Source: Porphyra umbilicalis
Taxonomy: Eukaryota; Rhodophyta; Bangiophyceae; Bangiales; Bangiaceae
Length of the DNA: 64,000 nt
Reading direction: 5' to 3'
NCBI GenBank assembly: GCA_002049455.2
Contig: KV918761.1
Span: forward strand, 434,001-498,000
How positions within the stretch are numbered: position 1 is the first letter of the stretch; each line of letters opens with the position of its first letter. The translations under genes were made by a program, and so were the position numbers. The notes below the pieces were generated by a model. That model had not been told where the DNA came from and searched no databases. It saw only the letters and a list, made by a program, of their open reading frames with translations. Positions 1-9,400 of this stretch are shown here, piece by piece.

Positions 1-444
1 AGGAAGCTATTAGCACATAATATGTTCTAATAGCAAGACGTTGTCTTGTCTAGCGCCGACACCGAACGAGGCATGTCATGCGGCAGATTGAGGCACCATC
101 GCCTTGGATGAACCAGACGGAGGCGGCCGGCCGAAGGGGTGCGTCCCGACGTCCGTTTTTTGTTCTCTGCAGCACAGTTGCGCTACCAGGAAGGGGATGA
201 TGGCAGGAAGGAGTGACCGCCGCCGCTGAGCTGGCGGGGCGGATTCGAAGGGGGCACCTACCGAAGAGGCGGCGCGGGGGGACACCACCCGGGTGGCGTG
301 AGCCGCAAAGGGGCGGGGGCGGGAGTGAGGCCCCCCCCCCCCCCGTAAGGGCGCCCTGACGGGAGCTGAGTACCGTGAGCAGCGGGGGTGCGCGGTGCGT
401 GGAGCGAGACGACAGGCGTGTGGGGAGCGGGCGGGCNGTGAGAG

Positions 445-470
445 CACACCCAACAACGTCGGTTGCGAAC
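445..470 (+). repeat. Left arm of a distant perfect inverted repeat
   Basis: This 26-bp stretch beginning CACACCCAACAACG is matched perfectly, in reverse complement, by 22277..22302. Ends of this kind suggest a transposon terminus. No convincing target-site duplication is visible. An ambiguous base (n) lies 8 bp upstream at 437 in a GC-rich stretch. Confidence 0.6.
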
Positions 471-471
471 C

Positions 472-1110
472 GCTTTTGCGTATTATTCGTTAAACGTGGC
501 ATATTTGCCAGTTATGGGCAGAGGTATGGGAAAACCGGTCATCCCACCACACTGTGTGGCGGTATGAAATTCCCGAGAAAAAGTGAGATCTTTTCTTTCA
601 TTATAAATAAGGAGGAGTTATTTCGATTCGACCGCATCCAACTCTGCCGACTATCCTGCAGAAGATTCCTGAAAATGTGTCGAACAATCGCGAAGATTAT
701 CTTCCCAATCCGCTCGAGTCGTCCTGCAGATCGTATTTGGAACTTACCTGGTCCGATCCGACAATCAGACTTGTCTTGGATGGCGGATGGTCCTGAGATC
801 AGACCAGGAACTGTTTTCCAGATTGTTTCCAGGACTGTTCCGCAGCGTATCTCGTGGCATGGCCACTGGACCAAACGGCAAACAAATCCGTGCGCGCGTT
901 GGACCGACTGGTCTAGCGTTCGAACAAGATCCGATCTCCATCCTGTACCCGTAGAATGAGTACGCGGACGGGTTCCAGACTGTCTTCAGAGCCAGGCAAC
1001 AGCCTCGACGAGAGATAACAGTGTCGTCACGCGATAAGCGCATACCCAGGATAAGTTCAGAACTACGTCGGTGCCCTACATGACAGACAAAGCACAGGGA
1101 TAGCTGAGAA
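472..1110. other. No gene seen; lower-GC transposon-like DNA
   Basis: I see no coherent gene here. The sequence is closer to 50% GC and rich in short CAGGA and GATC words, resembling the segments near 14.7-15.0 kb and 16.2-17.2 kb. It is probably transposon or intergenic DNA. Confidence 0.5.
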
Positions 1111-1111
1111 T

Positions 1112-1625
1112 AAGTCCTGCAGATAAAGCAGCAGGACAGCCTTTGGAACGATCCTGTCGACAGTTAGTATTTTTCTTCATCCGATCGCTTGATACTCTAT
1201 CCGGAGATCTACCGCCTGGCATGTCAGCAGGACAGCCTTCGGAACGGCCCTGTCGACAGTTAGTATTTTTATTCATCCGATCGCTTCCTGCATTTTCTGG
1301 AGATCTGCCGCCTGGCATGTCACCAGGACAGCCTTCGGAACGGTCCTGTCGACAGTTATTATTTTTATTCATCAGACTGCTTCCTGCTTTATCTGGAGAT
1401 CTGCCGCCTGGAATGTCACCAGGACAGCCTTCGGAACGGTCCTGTCGACAGTTATTATTTTTATTCATCAGACTGCTTCCTGCTTTATCTGGAGATCTGC
1501 CGCCTGGAATATCGGGAGGACAGCTCTCGGAACGATCCTGTCGACAGTTGTTCTTTTTGTTCATCAGATGTGCCATGATCATGACGCTCATGTCTTCTCC
1601 ACGACCATTCGTCAGAAAAAGCAAG
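1112..1625. repeat. 96-bp tandem satellite, five units
   Basis: The motif GGAACG.TCCTGTCGACAG recurs at 1145, 1241, 1337, 1433 and 1529, an exact 96-bp period. Because 96 is a multiple of three, open frames with 32-residue repeats run through the array on both strands. The middle units are the most alike. The open frames are most simply a by-product of the period, so I do not call a gene. Confidence 0.9.
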
Positions 1626-1895
1626 GAAGATTATGTCAGAAAAAACAAGGCAGATTATGCCGGAAAAATGGATGGAAAAACGACAGAAACGAGGAAAAAA
1701 GGGACATGCATGGACAAAAAGACATAGAGGTCAAGAAAATGGGAGAAACAGACGACTCTGGATACCACAGAGGCCAAGAAAACGGCAGCCACAACAGGTC
1801 ACAGATCGTGTTCGCCTTCGTCGGCATGGAGCAGTCGTCCGTGTCAGCGTGGTGGATCATATGAAACTCGCTTCAAGCAGACCGATAGGAGTGAG

Positions 1896-2462
1896 TTAGT
1901 CCGGTTCCTCGTCTGAGAGATCAACATCTCCAGCCTTGAGGTCCTTCAACTCATCCCGCATGCACCGCACAACGCCCTTGCGAGCCTCGTGGCTCTCTGG
2001 TCGCAAAAATTTGGGGTACTCTGCCATGTCAACGTAGCTTTTCAGACAGGCGGCTCCGGCTGCTCGCACAGAGGTCCACACTTCGCTGGCGTCCAGAAAC
2101 AAAAGCTCAGAAATGATGGCCGCCGCCGCTCCATTCATGTCAAGCGCGCGGACCAACTCGTTGTGGCCGTCGTTCAGTCTCAGTCGGTAACCAACGCCTG
2201 GATTCTCAGCTTGCGCGCCGGCGGCAGAGGCACCCGAAACGGCTGCAGCAAGCACCACGCGTTCCATGGACGCCTCCTGTACGTCATCGTCCATGTAAAC
2301 TCCCAAGGTGCGATACGCGAGCAGCCGAGCAGAGGTGCGACGCCTGTTGTAGCGAGTACGAAGACCCTTCTTCAGAGCCACTTTCACAGCACGTCGATGG
2401 CCCGACCAGCCACTTGTGGTGTAGTCAATCTGGTTCGCATACTTCTCAACCGCTTTGGTCAT
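1896..2462 (-). CDS. Hypothetical protein, unknown family
   Basis: A minus-strand frame of about 188 residues from the ATG at 2462 to a stop at 1896. It could extend upstream to 2786, but that part looks less protein-like. The sequence is not low-complexity. It has a basic stretch (KVALKKGLRTRYNRRR), alanine-rich helical segments and an acidic tail ending LSDEEPD. I recognise no domain. Its position beside satellite DNA and the JmjC transposon suggests it is the 3' part of a transposon gene, but that is inference only. Confidence 0.35.
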   Translation of the reverse strand: MTKAVEKYANQIDYTTSGWSGHRRAVKVALKKGLRTRYNRRRTSARLLAYRTLGVYMDDDVQEASMERVVLAAAVSGASAAGAQAENPGVGYRLRLNDGHNELVRALDMNGAAAAIISELLFLDASEVWTSVRAAGAACLKSYVDMAEYPKFLRPESHEARKGVVRCMRDELKDLKAGDVDLSDEEPD

Positions 2463-2789
2463 AACTGCTCGGAGAGGGCGAGTACAGTCTCTATTGGGGC
2501 CTTCCAGTTGTCCAGGGGGGGCCAGCCATGAGAGGCAATTGTGTTCGGGCGAGTCGGCGGTGCTTCCATTCGTTCCGGGGCTCACAGTTCCATTGGAAAT
2601 TTTCCTTAACATGGCCTGTGCGTATCGCGAAAAAAGAACACTCAGGTCATCCTGGTACAGCAAAATATGCAACACGTCGACAGCAAGGCACGAGTACGAC
2701 GACGATGTGTACGGGTTAGACACGGTGCGATTCGTGGTACGATAGTAACAGATCGCGGAGCACCTCTCTCTCATACCATGGGCCAAAAG

Positions 2790-3603
2790 ATATCGAGTCT
2801 AGTGGTCAACGTACTCCATGTGCAGTCCAGACACTAGCGAATAGGGCACCACTGACAACTGGGGATGGCGGCGGAGCATCAGGAGCTTCATCAGCCCCGC
2901 TACTCGGCATCACTTCGACGCGCAAGACGCCGTCTCGTTCAACGTTTGTCCGCGCAAAAGCGTCCTGGCGTCTCAGTCCAGGTGTGGGCTCCGCAACCCC
3001 GATAGTACATCAGTCAACGTGTGTCTTTTCCCAAGCGCAACAGAGTCTCAGTGAAAGTAGGTCTCTGTGCAACCGTAGCAGGGCCCCAGTCAACGAGTAG
3101 TACTCTGAGGAGCAGGGAAGAGAGTGCCACGACAACACGTTTGAGATCTGTCCAAGAGAGGACGTACGCACACAGCGCACACAGCGGACCGGTTGGATGC
3201 AGACGGCGCTGGGCGGAGCTGCACCGCAGGTGATCTCCTGAGCAGGCACAGGTATCCGCAGGTGATCTCCTAAGCAGGCACAGGTATCCTGGAAAAGCTG
3301 GATACAGCGCGACGGCGACGCAGGCTTCTGATCTGCGGCGGGAGATGAGGTTCGCCATGACCATAAATGTACGTATTTCCCTTTGCGCGTAGTATTTATC
3401 ACGAAGATTAGAAGCACACGTTGGTGCAAGGAGCCCATATGCTCTAGTCGAGCGGGCCGGTCGGGCGAGGCCGAGGATCCCGTACGTGCTGCATGCGTTA
3501 AGGTCGTACATTTCTGTTGTCGACGATGACCAGTACTTGATTTCACGCGCGTAATTGTTTGTGCATTGACTTACAATACTGTTGGAGATTGCGCAGCTTC
3601 CAA
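2790..3603. other. No gene seen; contains a 32-bp duplication
   Basis: No coherent coding region is visible. A 32-bp direct duplication starting CAGGTGATCTCCT occupies 3227..3258 and 3259..3290. Short overlapping minus-strand frames between 3010 and 3546 show no family features. Confidence 0.5.
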
Positions 3604-3800
3604 TTCACCGGGCCGCGGCCGACGGGTGATCTCAGATCGGACGCCGCGCCCTCCACGCCGCGCCCAGATCGGGGTTCCGCACGTATCCGGTGCGGGACGG
3701 GTTCACCCGGCCGCGGCCGACGGGTGATCTCAGATCGAACGCCGCACCCTCCACGCCGTGCCTAGATCGGGGTACCGCATGTATCCGGTGTGAGACGGGG
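3604..3800. repeat. 98-bp tandem duplication
   Basis: Two adjacent copies begin at CCGCGGCCGACGGGTGATCT (near 3613 and 3711), 98 bp apart. They differ at several positions, so the duplication is not recent. It is followed at 3820-3960 by looser repeats of a GCCACGCC..GTCG.GGCACGC word. It lies just upstream of the JmjC transposon's plus-strand coding region. Confidence 0.75.
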
Positions 3801-4230
3801 CGAGAACGGCGTCCCAGGCACACGCGCGGCTGCCCCGGCCACGCCAGGTCGTGGCACGCTCCCCACGGACTGCCACGCCCGGTCGCGGCACGCACAGTAC
3901 CCTCTGGCGAGCACAGTCGCGGCATGCACTGTATCCAGGGACGGTCACGCCCAGTCTCCGCCACCGACCAGCGCCGTCGCACTCGTGCCGTCACCGTGTC
4001 TGCACCACCACTCCTTCTCCTCCACGACTCATTTCTCCATCCCCTCCTCGCTTGTTTTTCTTTCCCCCTTCTCCATCCCCGTTCGTTGTTGCGCCCCCCG
4101 CTCCCCCCTTTCCCCCCTTTGTTTTTTTTTGGGCGCACCCGTGAGGAGGGAGGCCCGCTACCCCACCGGAGGGTGCGGGCCAGGCCGCGACCGACCGCCC
4201 CTACGGGTGATCGGGTGTCCGTGAAGCCGC

Positions 4231-4640
4231 GGGCTGTGTCCCCCTTGTTGGGGCCACCCGCTGGTATTTTGGAGTGGCCGTCACGCCGGGTGGGCGGTCT
4301 TCACTGTGTTTTCTCACTCGTCACCCCGCCGGTGGGTGCTTGTGGGACCGTTACCAATCGCCCATTAGGGCGAGTGGGACTGGGTGGTGCCGCGGGCTGT
4401 GTCCCTTTTCTGGGACCAACCGCTGGCTGTGCACGTCGCCGGCACGCGAGCCGGGCCGGCTTGACTGTTCGATTTTCGCTCGCCACCCCGCCGGTGGGTG
4501 CGTGCGTAACTGGTGCCGATTGCCCACGCGGGCGATCGCGCTGTTGTGGTACCGCGGACTGTGTCCCTCTATCTGGGGCCAACCGCTGGGATTTACGAGT
4601 GGCCGCCACGCCGGGTGGGCGGTCTTCTTTGAGAATTTCG
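4231..4640. repeat. 163-bp tandem repeat, about 2.5 units
   Basis: The word GGGCTGTGTCCC or its variant recurs at 4231, 4394 and 4556. Each unit also carries CACCCCGCCGGTGGGTGC and CGCCGGGTGGGCGGTCTTC. The array ends about 30 bp before the first plausible ATG (4670) of the transposon's plus-strand gene. It may be promoter or subterminal sequence of the element, which is inference. Confidence 0.8.
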
Positions 4641-4669
4641 GTTTGTCTCTGTCCTCGTGACAGCTGACT

Positions 4670-6406
4670 ATGGATGAGCACGATGCCCCAGAGCCCCTTG
4701 GGCCTATTCCGGGCGAATTGAGTCGCAACCAGCGTCGTCAAGTGGCGCGGCCCGGAAACGGGCGGAGGCCATGACTGCTGAAGCTGCTCGGGTGGCTGAG
4801 CAAGCCGCCCGGGCTGTCAATGCGGCGCGTGCGGTCGAACGAGGTGCGGTTGCGGTGGCGCGACGGGCCGAGCAAACTGCGGCACCGGCCCCATTGGCTC
4901 CCCTCGGCACCGGTCGCGAAATTGCGCCCGTGGCAGGTCGTGGCCGTGTTCGAGGCCGCGGCGGCGGTCGCGAGAGAGGCCGCGGCAGGGGCGACGCGGG
5001 CCCCAATCGACTCGGCGGGCACTCACACGCGGTTCGACGCGGGGATGGTGGCGGATCGCGGCTCGAATCGGCTGCTGACAGTGCCTCAGCCGCTGTCGGG
5101 GACATCAGCCCTCACCAGGCCTGAGCGGCAGCGGTCGGGTGGGCGCGTGCGGCGCGACGCCCACGCCACGCAATCGCCAGCCGGCTTTCCGGCCCACCCG
5201 GTCGTATGGGCCGGCACCCGGTGGCGACCGGGCCCAGTCTGCATCGGAAGTGATCGCCATCATCAACGATGGGCGGCGAGTTTTGACTGGTCGAGTGGGC
5301 GGGCTTACAGCCTCGCAGCTGCGGATGCTTCTTCGGCCTTGGAACTCGCGGGACCTGACTATCTTCCGAGCCTCGAACGGATGCAGATCCTGAGCCAGTG
5401 CCGTGGGGGCTGTGGCGACGTGGAGGCCATTGATTCGCTAATGGCTTCAGCTGTAAGGATATTGCAGAACGACGGCGGTGGTCCGCCGAGTCCTGCCGAC
5501 ACTACGGCCGCAAGCTTCCTTGTGAGGCAGGCTCTGGCGTCTCACGCATGCAAGGGCCAGTGCTTTGGGGGGGTGAAGCGCTCCCTCCCTCTTGCTTCCC
5601 GCCCAGCCCCGTCGCCCGCCCCATCTGCCGCCCTGCCTCCTGCTCCGATCCTCAACGCTAGAGCCTTGCCTCGTGCAACCCCCGCCAATGCACCGGCTGC
5701 GTCGAGCACGCGCCGGCGGCCGCCCGGGCGGCCACTCCCGCCTCCTGCGAAGCGCCTCCGCCGCACGACCAGCCACGATGGGGACCCGCAGTCGGTCGCA
5801 ACTGTAACAACTTTTGCGCCGCCAATGCCGCGTGGTGCGCCGTCTTTGCCAATGGCGTCTGGAGCAAGCGATGGCCTGAACGCTCTGCCGGGAGCAGTGG
5901 AACCTGTCGTGCCGCTGTTTTTCTTTCCGGCGCGCGCCGAAAGGCGGCTCCAGCTGTCAACAGCGGATATCGGGTCGCTGGCAGAGGGCGAGGACATGTC
6001 CAAGCGCATGATGGATGGCATGCTGCTGTGGCTTTTATACTGGGCTGACAGCGGTGGAGTGCACGGTGGCCTCCGCGTTCTCTCCGCGCTCGACGCAGAG
6101 GACGTGAAGGACGCCGTGACTGATGACTGCCTGATCGTCAATAGGGCGGCCAAAGTGTTACTTGACCGCCTTGTGTTCGGGGGGGCACGGTCATCATGCC
6201 AGTGTACAGCGGTCGGGGATGGTCGGGCTTGGTGTGCGCCAACTCCATTTGGTCGTTTCCGCCGTCGTGCAGACCGTGATCGGTCGTGATGCAGCTCCCG
6301 TTCATGGCGCCGCAGTTGTGCTGATCAACACCTGCGAGACCAGGGGCGGCGCGCAAGTCGACTTTGACATTGTGGACGGCCTCTTCCGGTCGTTGAGTGC
6401 TGCGAT
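4670..6406 (+). pseudogene. Decayed 5' part of transposon gene, possible Ulp1-like protease
   Basis: Protein-like stretches follow one another in changing frames. They are an ATG start at 4670, an alanine/arginine-rich helical segment (4771-5124), a segment containing NDGRRVLTGRVGGLTASQLR (about 5250-5393), a helical segment (5350-5560), a proline-rich linker, and a region 5900-6190 ending in an AEDVKDAVTDDCLIVN-like stretch. The next pieces (PVYSGRGWSGLVC near 6195-6235, then VVLINTCETRGGAQVDFDIV near 6315-6375) are laid out like the middle of Ulp1/SENP cysteine proteases. A VP...CG stretch lies near 6465-6500. Ulp1 domains are common in CMC, MULE and KDZ-type DNA transposons. At least four frame changes are needed, so this copy is probably inactive. 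The Ulp1 call is tentative. Confidence 0.35.
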
Positions 6407-9205
6407 TTGTCAAACCCACCTACGTACCAGGGACTCACTCGGAATGCGGATGCGTGTCAACGGGTGCCTGCGGATGCGTTTGCCAGTGCGCCGTGTGGCG
6501 ATTCCGGAGGAGAGGTTGCTGACACGGCGGACCACCTCCTGGCACACGTGTCTTTGCTGCATTCGGCCAAACCACAAGCAGCAGCAGACCTGCTACGTCG
6601 TGACAATGGGCCCCAATGGCAAAAGGCCCATGCCCCTCGGCGCTTGCGTGGCCTTGTTCGACGCATCGTGGACGCCCACCGACCCGGTGGAGAGATTTTT
6701 CTTGAGCAGGAGCCCGGCGAGGAGCTGTTGAACGGCTACGATCTCTCGGAGGACGAGGCCGCCGACGGCGAAGAGGCGCTTAAAGACTTGACGGATGACG
6801 AAGACGGTTCCGGTGACAACAGTGCGCATAACGGCAGTCGCAAGGGCGACAGCAGTGGAGGAATAAGACGCAGTCAAGATGGTGACAGTGTCGGGGATGG
6901 CGGTGGTGGGATCGACAATCGCAACGGACGAGGCCCAGCTGACGGCGTCGAAAACGGGTGTCGGACTGATGCGCATCTCGTGCTCGGAGTTTCCCCTCAG
7001 GGGCGTTCGAGAAATGTCCCTCGTGGGGGCATCGACGACGCACGGGGGCCTGGTGGCGGTAATGCTGCTACACACGCTCTTGGAGGCGCTGTGGTTAGTG
7101 TGCACGATCACGATCGACGCAACAATGGTGGATACAGGCGCCACAGGGAAGTGGAGGCACCGCTGGGTGGTGCCGGCGTTGATGCCAGCGCTCGTTCTGG
7201 CGCTGCCGGTGGTGTGGTTGCTCAAGATGGACGCGACAACCGCGGCGGTAATGCAGGTGAGGCACGGGGACTCGTCGGTGCAGGCGTTGATGCACGCGCT
7301 CGTGCTGGTGCTCCCGTTGGTGTGGCTGCTCGAGATGGGCGCGACAATGGTGGTGGTTGTGCAGCGGCGGTACGCGGACTTGAAGGTGCACGCATTGATG
7401 CACGCGCTAGTGGTCGTGGTGCCGATGTTGTGTTTGCTCAAGCTGGGCGCGACGATGGTGCTGGTGGTGCAGCGGCGGTACGCGGGCTCGCAGATGCACG
7501 CGCTGATGCACGTGCAGGTGCTGGAGGTGCCAATGATGTGGTTGCTCAAGATGGACCCGGCGATTGCGGTGGTGGTGGAGTGGCGGTACCCAGACTTGGT
7601 GGTGCAGCCATTCATGCACGTGCTCGTGCTGGTGCTCCCGTTGGTGTGGTTGCTCAAGATGGACGCGACGATGGTGGCGATGGTGCAGCGGCGGTTCGTG
7701 GACTTGGTCGTGCACGCGATGATGCACACGCTCGTGCTGGTGCTCCCGTTGGTGTGGTTGCTCAAGATGAACCCGACGATGGTGGTGGTGTTGGAGTGGC
7801 GGTACGCGGACTTGGTGATGCACACATTGGTGCACGCGTTCGTGGTCGTGCTGCCAATGATGTGGTTGCTCAAGATGGACGCAACGATGGTGGTGGTGCT
7901 GCAGTGGAGGTACAGAGACTTGGTGGTGCGGCTATTCATGCACGTGCTCGTGCTGGTGCTCCCGTTGGTGTGATTGCTCAAGATAGACGCGACGATGGTG
8001 GCGATGGTGCAGCGGCGGTTCGTGGACTTGGTCATGCACGCGATGATGCACACGCTCGTGCTGGTGCTTCCGTTGGTGTGGTTGCTCAATATGGACCCGA
8101 CGATGGTGGTGGTGTTGGAGTGGCGGTACGCGGACTTGGTGATGCACACATTGGTGCACGCGGTCGTGGTCGTGGTGCCGATGATGTGGTTGCTCAAGAT
8201 GGACGCGACGATGGTGGCGATGGTGCAGCGGCAGTACGCGGAATTGGTGGTGCAAGCGTTCATGCACACGCTCGTGCTCGTGGTGCCGATGATGTGGTTG
8301 CTCATGATAAACGCGGCGATGGTCGCGATGGTGCAGAAGCGGTACCCAGACTGGGTGGTGCAGCCATTCATGCACGTGCTCCTGCTGGTGCTCCCGTTGG
8401 TGTGGTTGCTCAAGATGGACGCGACGATGGTGGCGATGGTGCAGCGGCGGTTCGTGGACTTGGTCGTGCACGCGATGATGCACACGCTCGTGCTGGTGCT
8501 CCCGTTGGTGTGGTTGCTCAAGATGAACCCGACGATGGTGGTGGTGTTGGAGTGGCGGTACGCGGACTTGGTGATGCACACATTGGTGCACGCGTTCGTG
8601 GTCGTGCTGCCAATGATGTGGTTGCTCAAGATGGACGCAACGATGGTGGTGGTGCTGCAGTGGAGGTACAGAGACTTGGTGGTGCAGCCGTTCATGCACG
8701 TGCTCGTGCTGGTGCTCCAGTTGGTGTGGTTGCTCAAGATGGTCGTGGCAATCTTGGAGGTGATGCAGTGGATGCACGGAGACGTGGTTGTGCAAGCTTT
8801 GATGCACGTGCTCGTGCTAGTGCCCCCGATGGTGTGATTGCCCAAGGTGTACACCACAAGAATGGCGGTTGCGCAGTGGAGGTACCCGGACTTGATCATG
8901 CAGCCATTGATGCACGCGCTCGTGTTGGTGCTGCGGTTGGTGTTGTCGCCCAAGAGGGACCCGAACATGGTGCCGGTGATGGAGTGGAGGCACGGGGAAT
9001 CGTTGGTGCAGCCGTTGACGCCCGCGCTCGTGGTGGTGCTCTCGTTGGTGTTGTTGCACAAGACAGACGCGACAATGGTGGCGGTGGTGAAGTGCAATCA
9101 CAAGGACGCGCTCGTGCTGCCGTTCACGCACGCGCTCGTGGTGGTGCTGCCGTTAGTATGGTGACTCGAGATCGACCCGACACTCGTGGTGAAGGACATG
9201 GCTAA
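6407..9205 (+). CDS. Acidic plus 36-residue tandem-repeat segment of the transposon protein
   Basis: An open frame of about 930 residues, in the same frame as the JmjC coding region that follows. The first about 220 residues include an acidic stretch (LSEDEAADGEEALKDLTDDE) and a glycine/serine-rich part. From about 7050 it consists of a degenerate 36-residue repeat with consensus VVAQDGR.DGG..AAAVRGL and then ARAGAPVG. A TAA at 9203..9205 stops the frame inside the repeat array, which continues unchanged beyond it into the JmjC ORF. The simplest reading is one long protein (repeat linker plus JmjC) with a single nonsense change in this copy. The other frames and the minus strand are also open here because the 108-bp period is a multiple of three. 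Confidence 0.5.
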   Translation: MSNPPTYQGLTRNADACQRVPADAFASAPCGDSGGEVADTADHLLAHVSLLHSAKPQAAADLLRRDNGPQWQKAHAPRRLRGLVRRIVDAHRPGGEIFLEQEPGEELLNGYDLSEDEAADGEEALKDLTDDEDGSGDNSAHNGSRKGDSSGGIRRSQDGDSVGDGGGGIDNRNGRGPADGVENGCRTDAHLVLGVSPQGRSRNVPRGGIDDARGPGGGNAATHALGGAVVSVHDHDRRNNGGYRRHREVEAPLGGAGVDASARSGAAGGVVAQDGRDNRGGNAGEARGLVGAGVDARARAGAPVGVAARDGRDNGGGCAAAVRGLEGARIDARASGRGADVVFAQAGRDDGAGGAAAVRGLADARADARAGAGGANDVVAQDGPGDCGGGGVAVPRLGGAAIHARARAGAPVGVVAQDGRDDGGDGAAAVRGLGRARDDAHARAGAPVGVVAQDEPDDGGGVGVAVRGLGDAHIGARVRGRAANDVVAQDGRNDGGGAAVEVQRLGGAAIHARARAGAPVGVIAQDRRDDGGDGAAAVRGLGHARDDAHARAGASVGVVAQYGPDDGGGVGVAVRGLGDAHIGARGRGRGADDVVAQDGRDDGGDGAAAVRGIGGASVHAHARARGADDVVAHDKRGDGRDGAEAVPRLGGAAIHARAPAGAPVGVVAQDGRDDGGDGAAAVRGLGRARDDAHARAGAPVGVVAQDEPDDGGGVGVAVRGLGDAHIGARVRGRAANDVVAQDGRNDGGGAAVEVQRLGGAAVHARARAGAPVGVVAQDGRGNLGGDAVDARRRGCASFDARARASAPDGVIAQGVHHKNGGCAVEVPGLDHAAIDARARVGAAVGVVAQEGPEHGAGDGVEARGIVGAAVDARARGGALVGVVAQDRRDNGGGGEVQSQGRARAAVHARARGGAAVSMVTRDRPDTRGEGHG

Positions 9206-9400
9206 GAAAGCGGAGGCGGCGACGGTGGTCGGGTGCTTGAGCAAGACGGGCGTCGTGCCGCCGCCGCCGACGGCGGTGGTGATTTGCATGCACGAGGACT
9301 CACTGGCGATGCCGCCGATGCACAGGTTCTCGGTGGCGCTGCCGTTGGTATGTTACCTCATGTTCGACGCGACGATGGCGGTGCACGGCGTAACCCCGTT
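7050..9400 (+). repeat. 108-bp coding tandem repeat with higher-order structure
   Basis: The word GTTGCTCAAGATGGACGCGA or a variant recurs at 7541, 7649, 7757 and 7865 and onward, exactly 108 bp apart. About 20 units fit the span. Units near 7649-7970 reappear almost unchanged near 8405-8730, 756 bp (seven monomers) later, and partly near 7973 (three monomers later). This indicates unequal exchange of multi-unit blocks. Confidence 0.9.

Noticed and set aside
437-437. Ambiguous base (n)
   Set aside because: A single uncertain base in GC-rich sequence, not evidence of a feature or a scaffold gap.
3010-3546. 178-codon minus-strand ORF
   Set aside because: It overlaps a second frame of equal length, contains a 32-bp tandem duplication and shows no family features.
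6593-9097. 834-codon minus-strand ORF across the JmjC transposon repeats
   Set aside because: It exists because the 108-bp period is a multiple of three. It is threonine/isoleucine-rich repeat translation with no domain, opposite the frame that continues into the JmjC protein.
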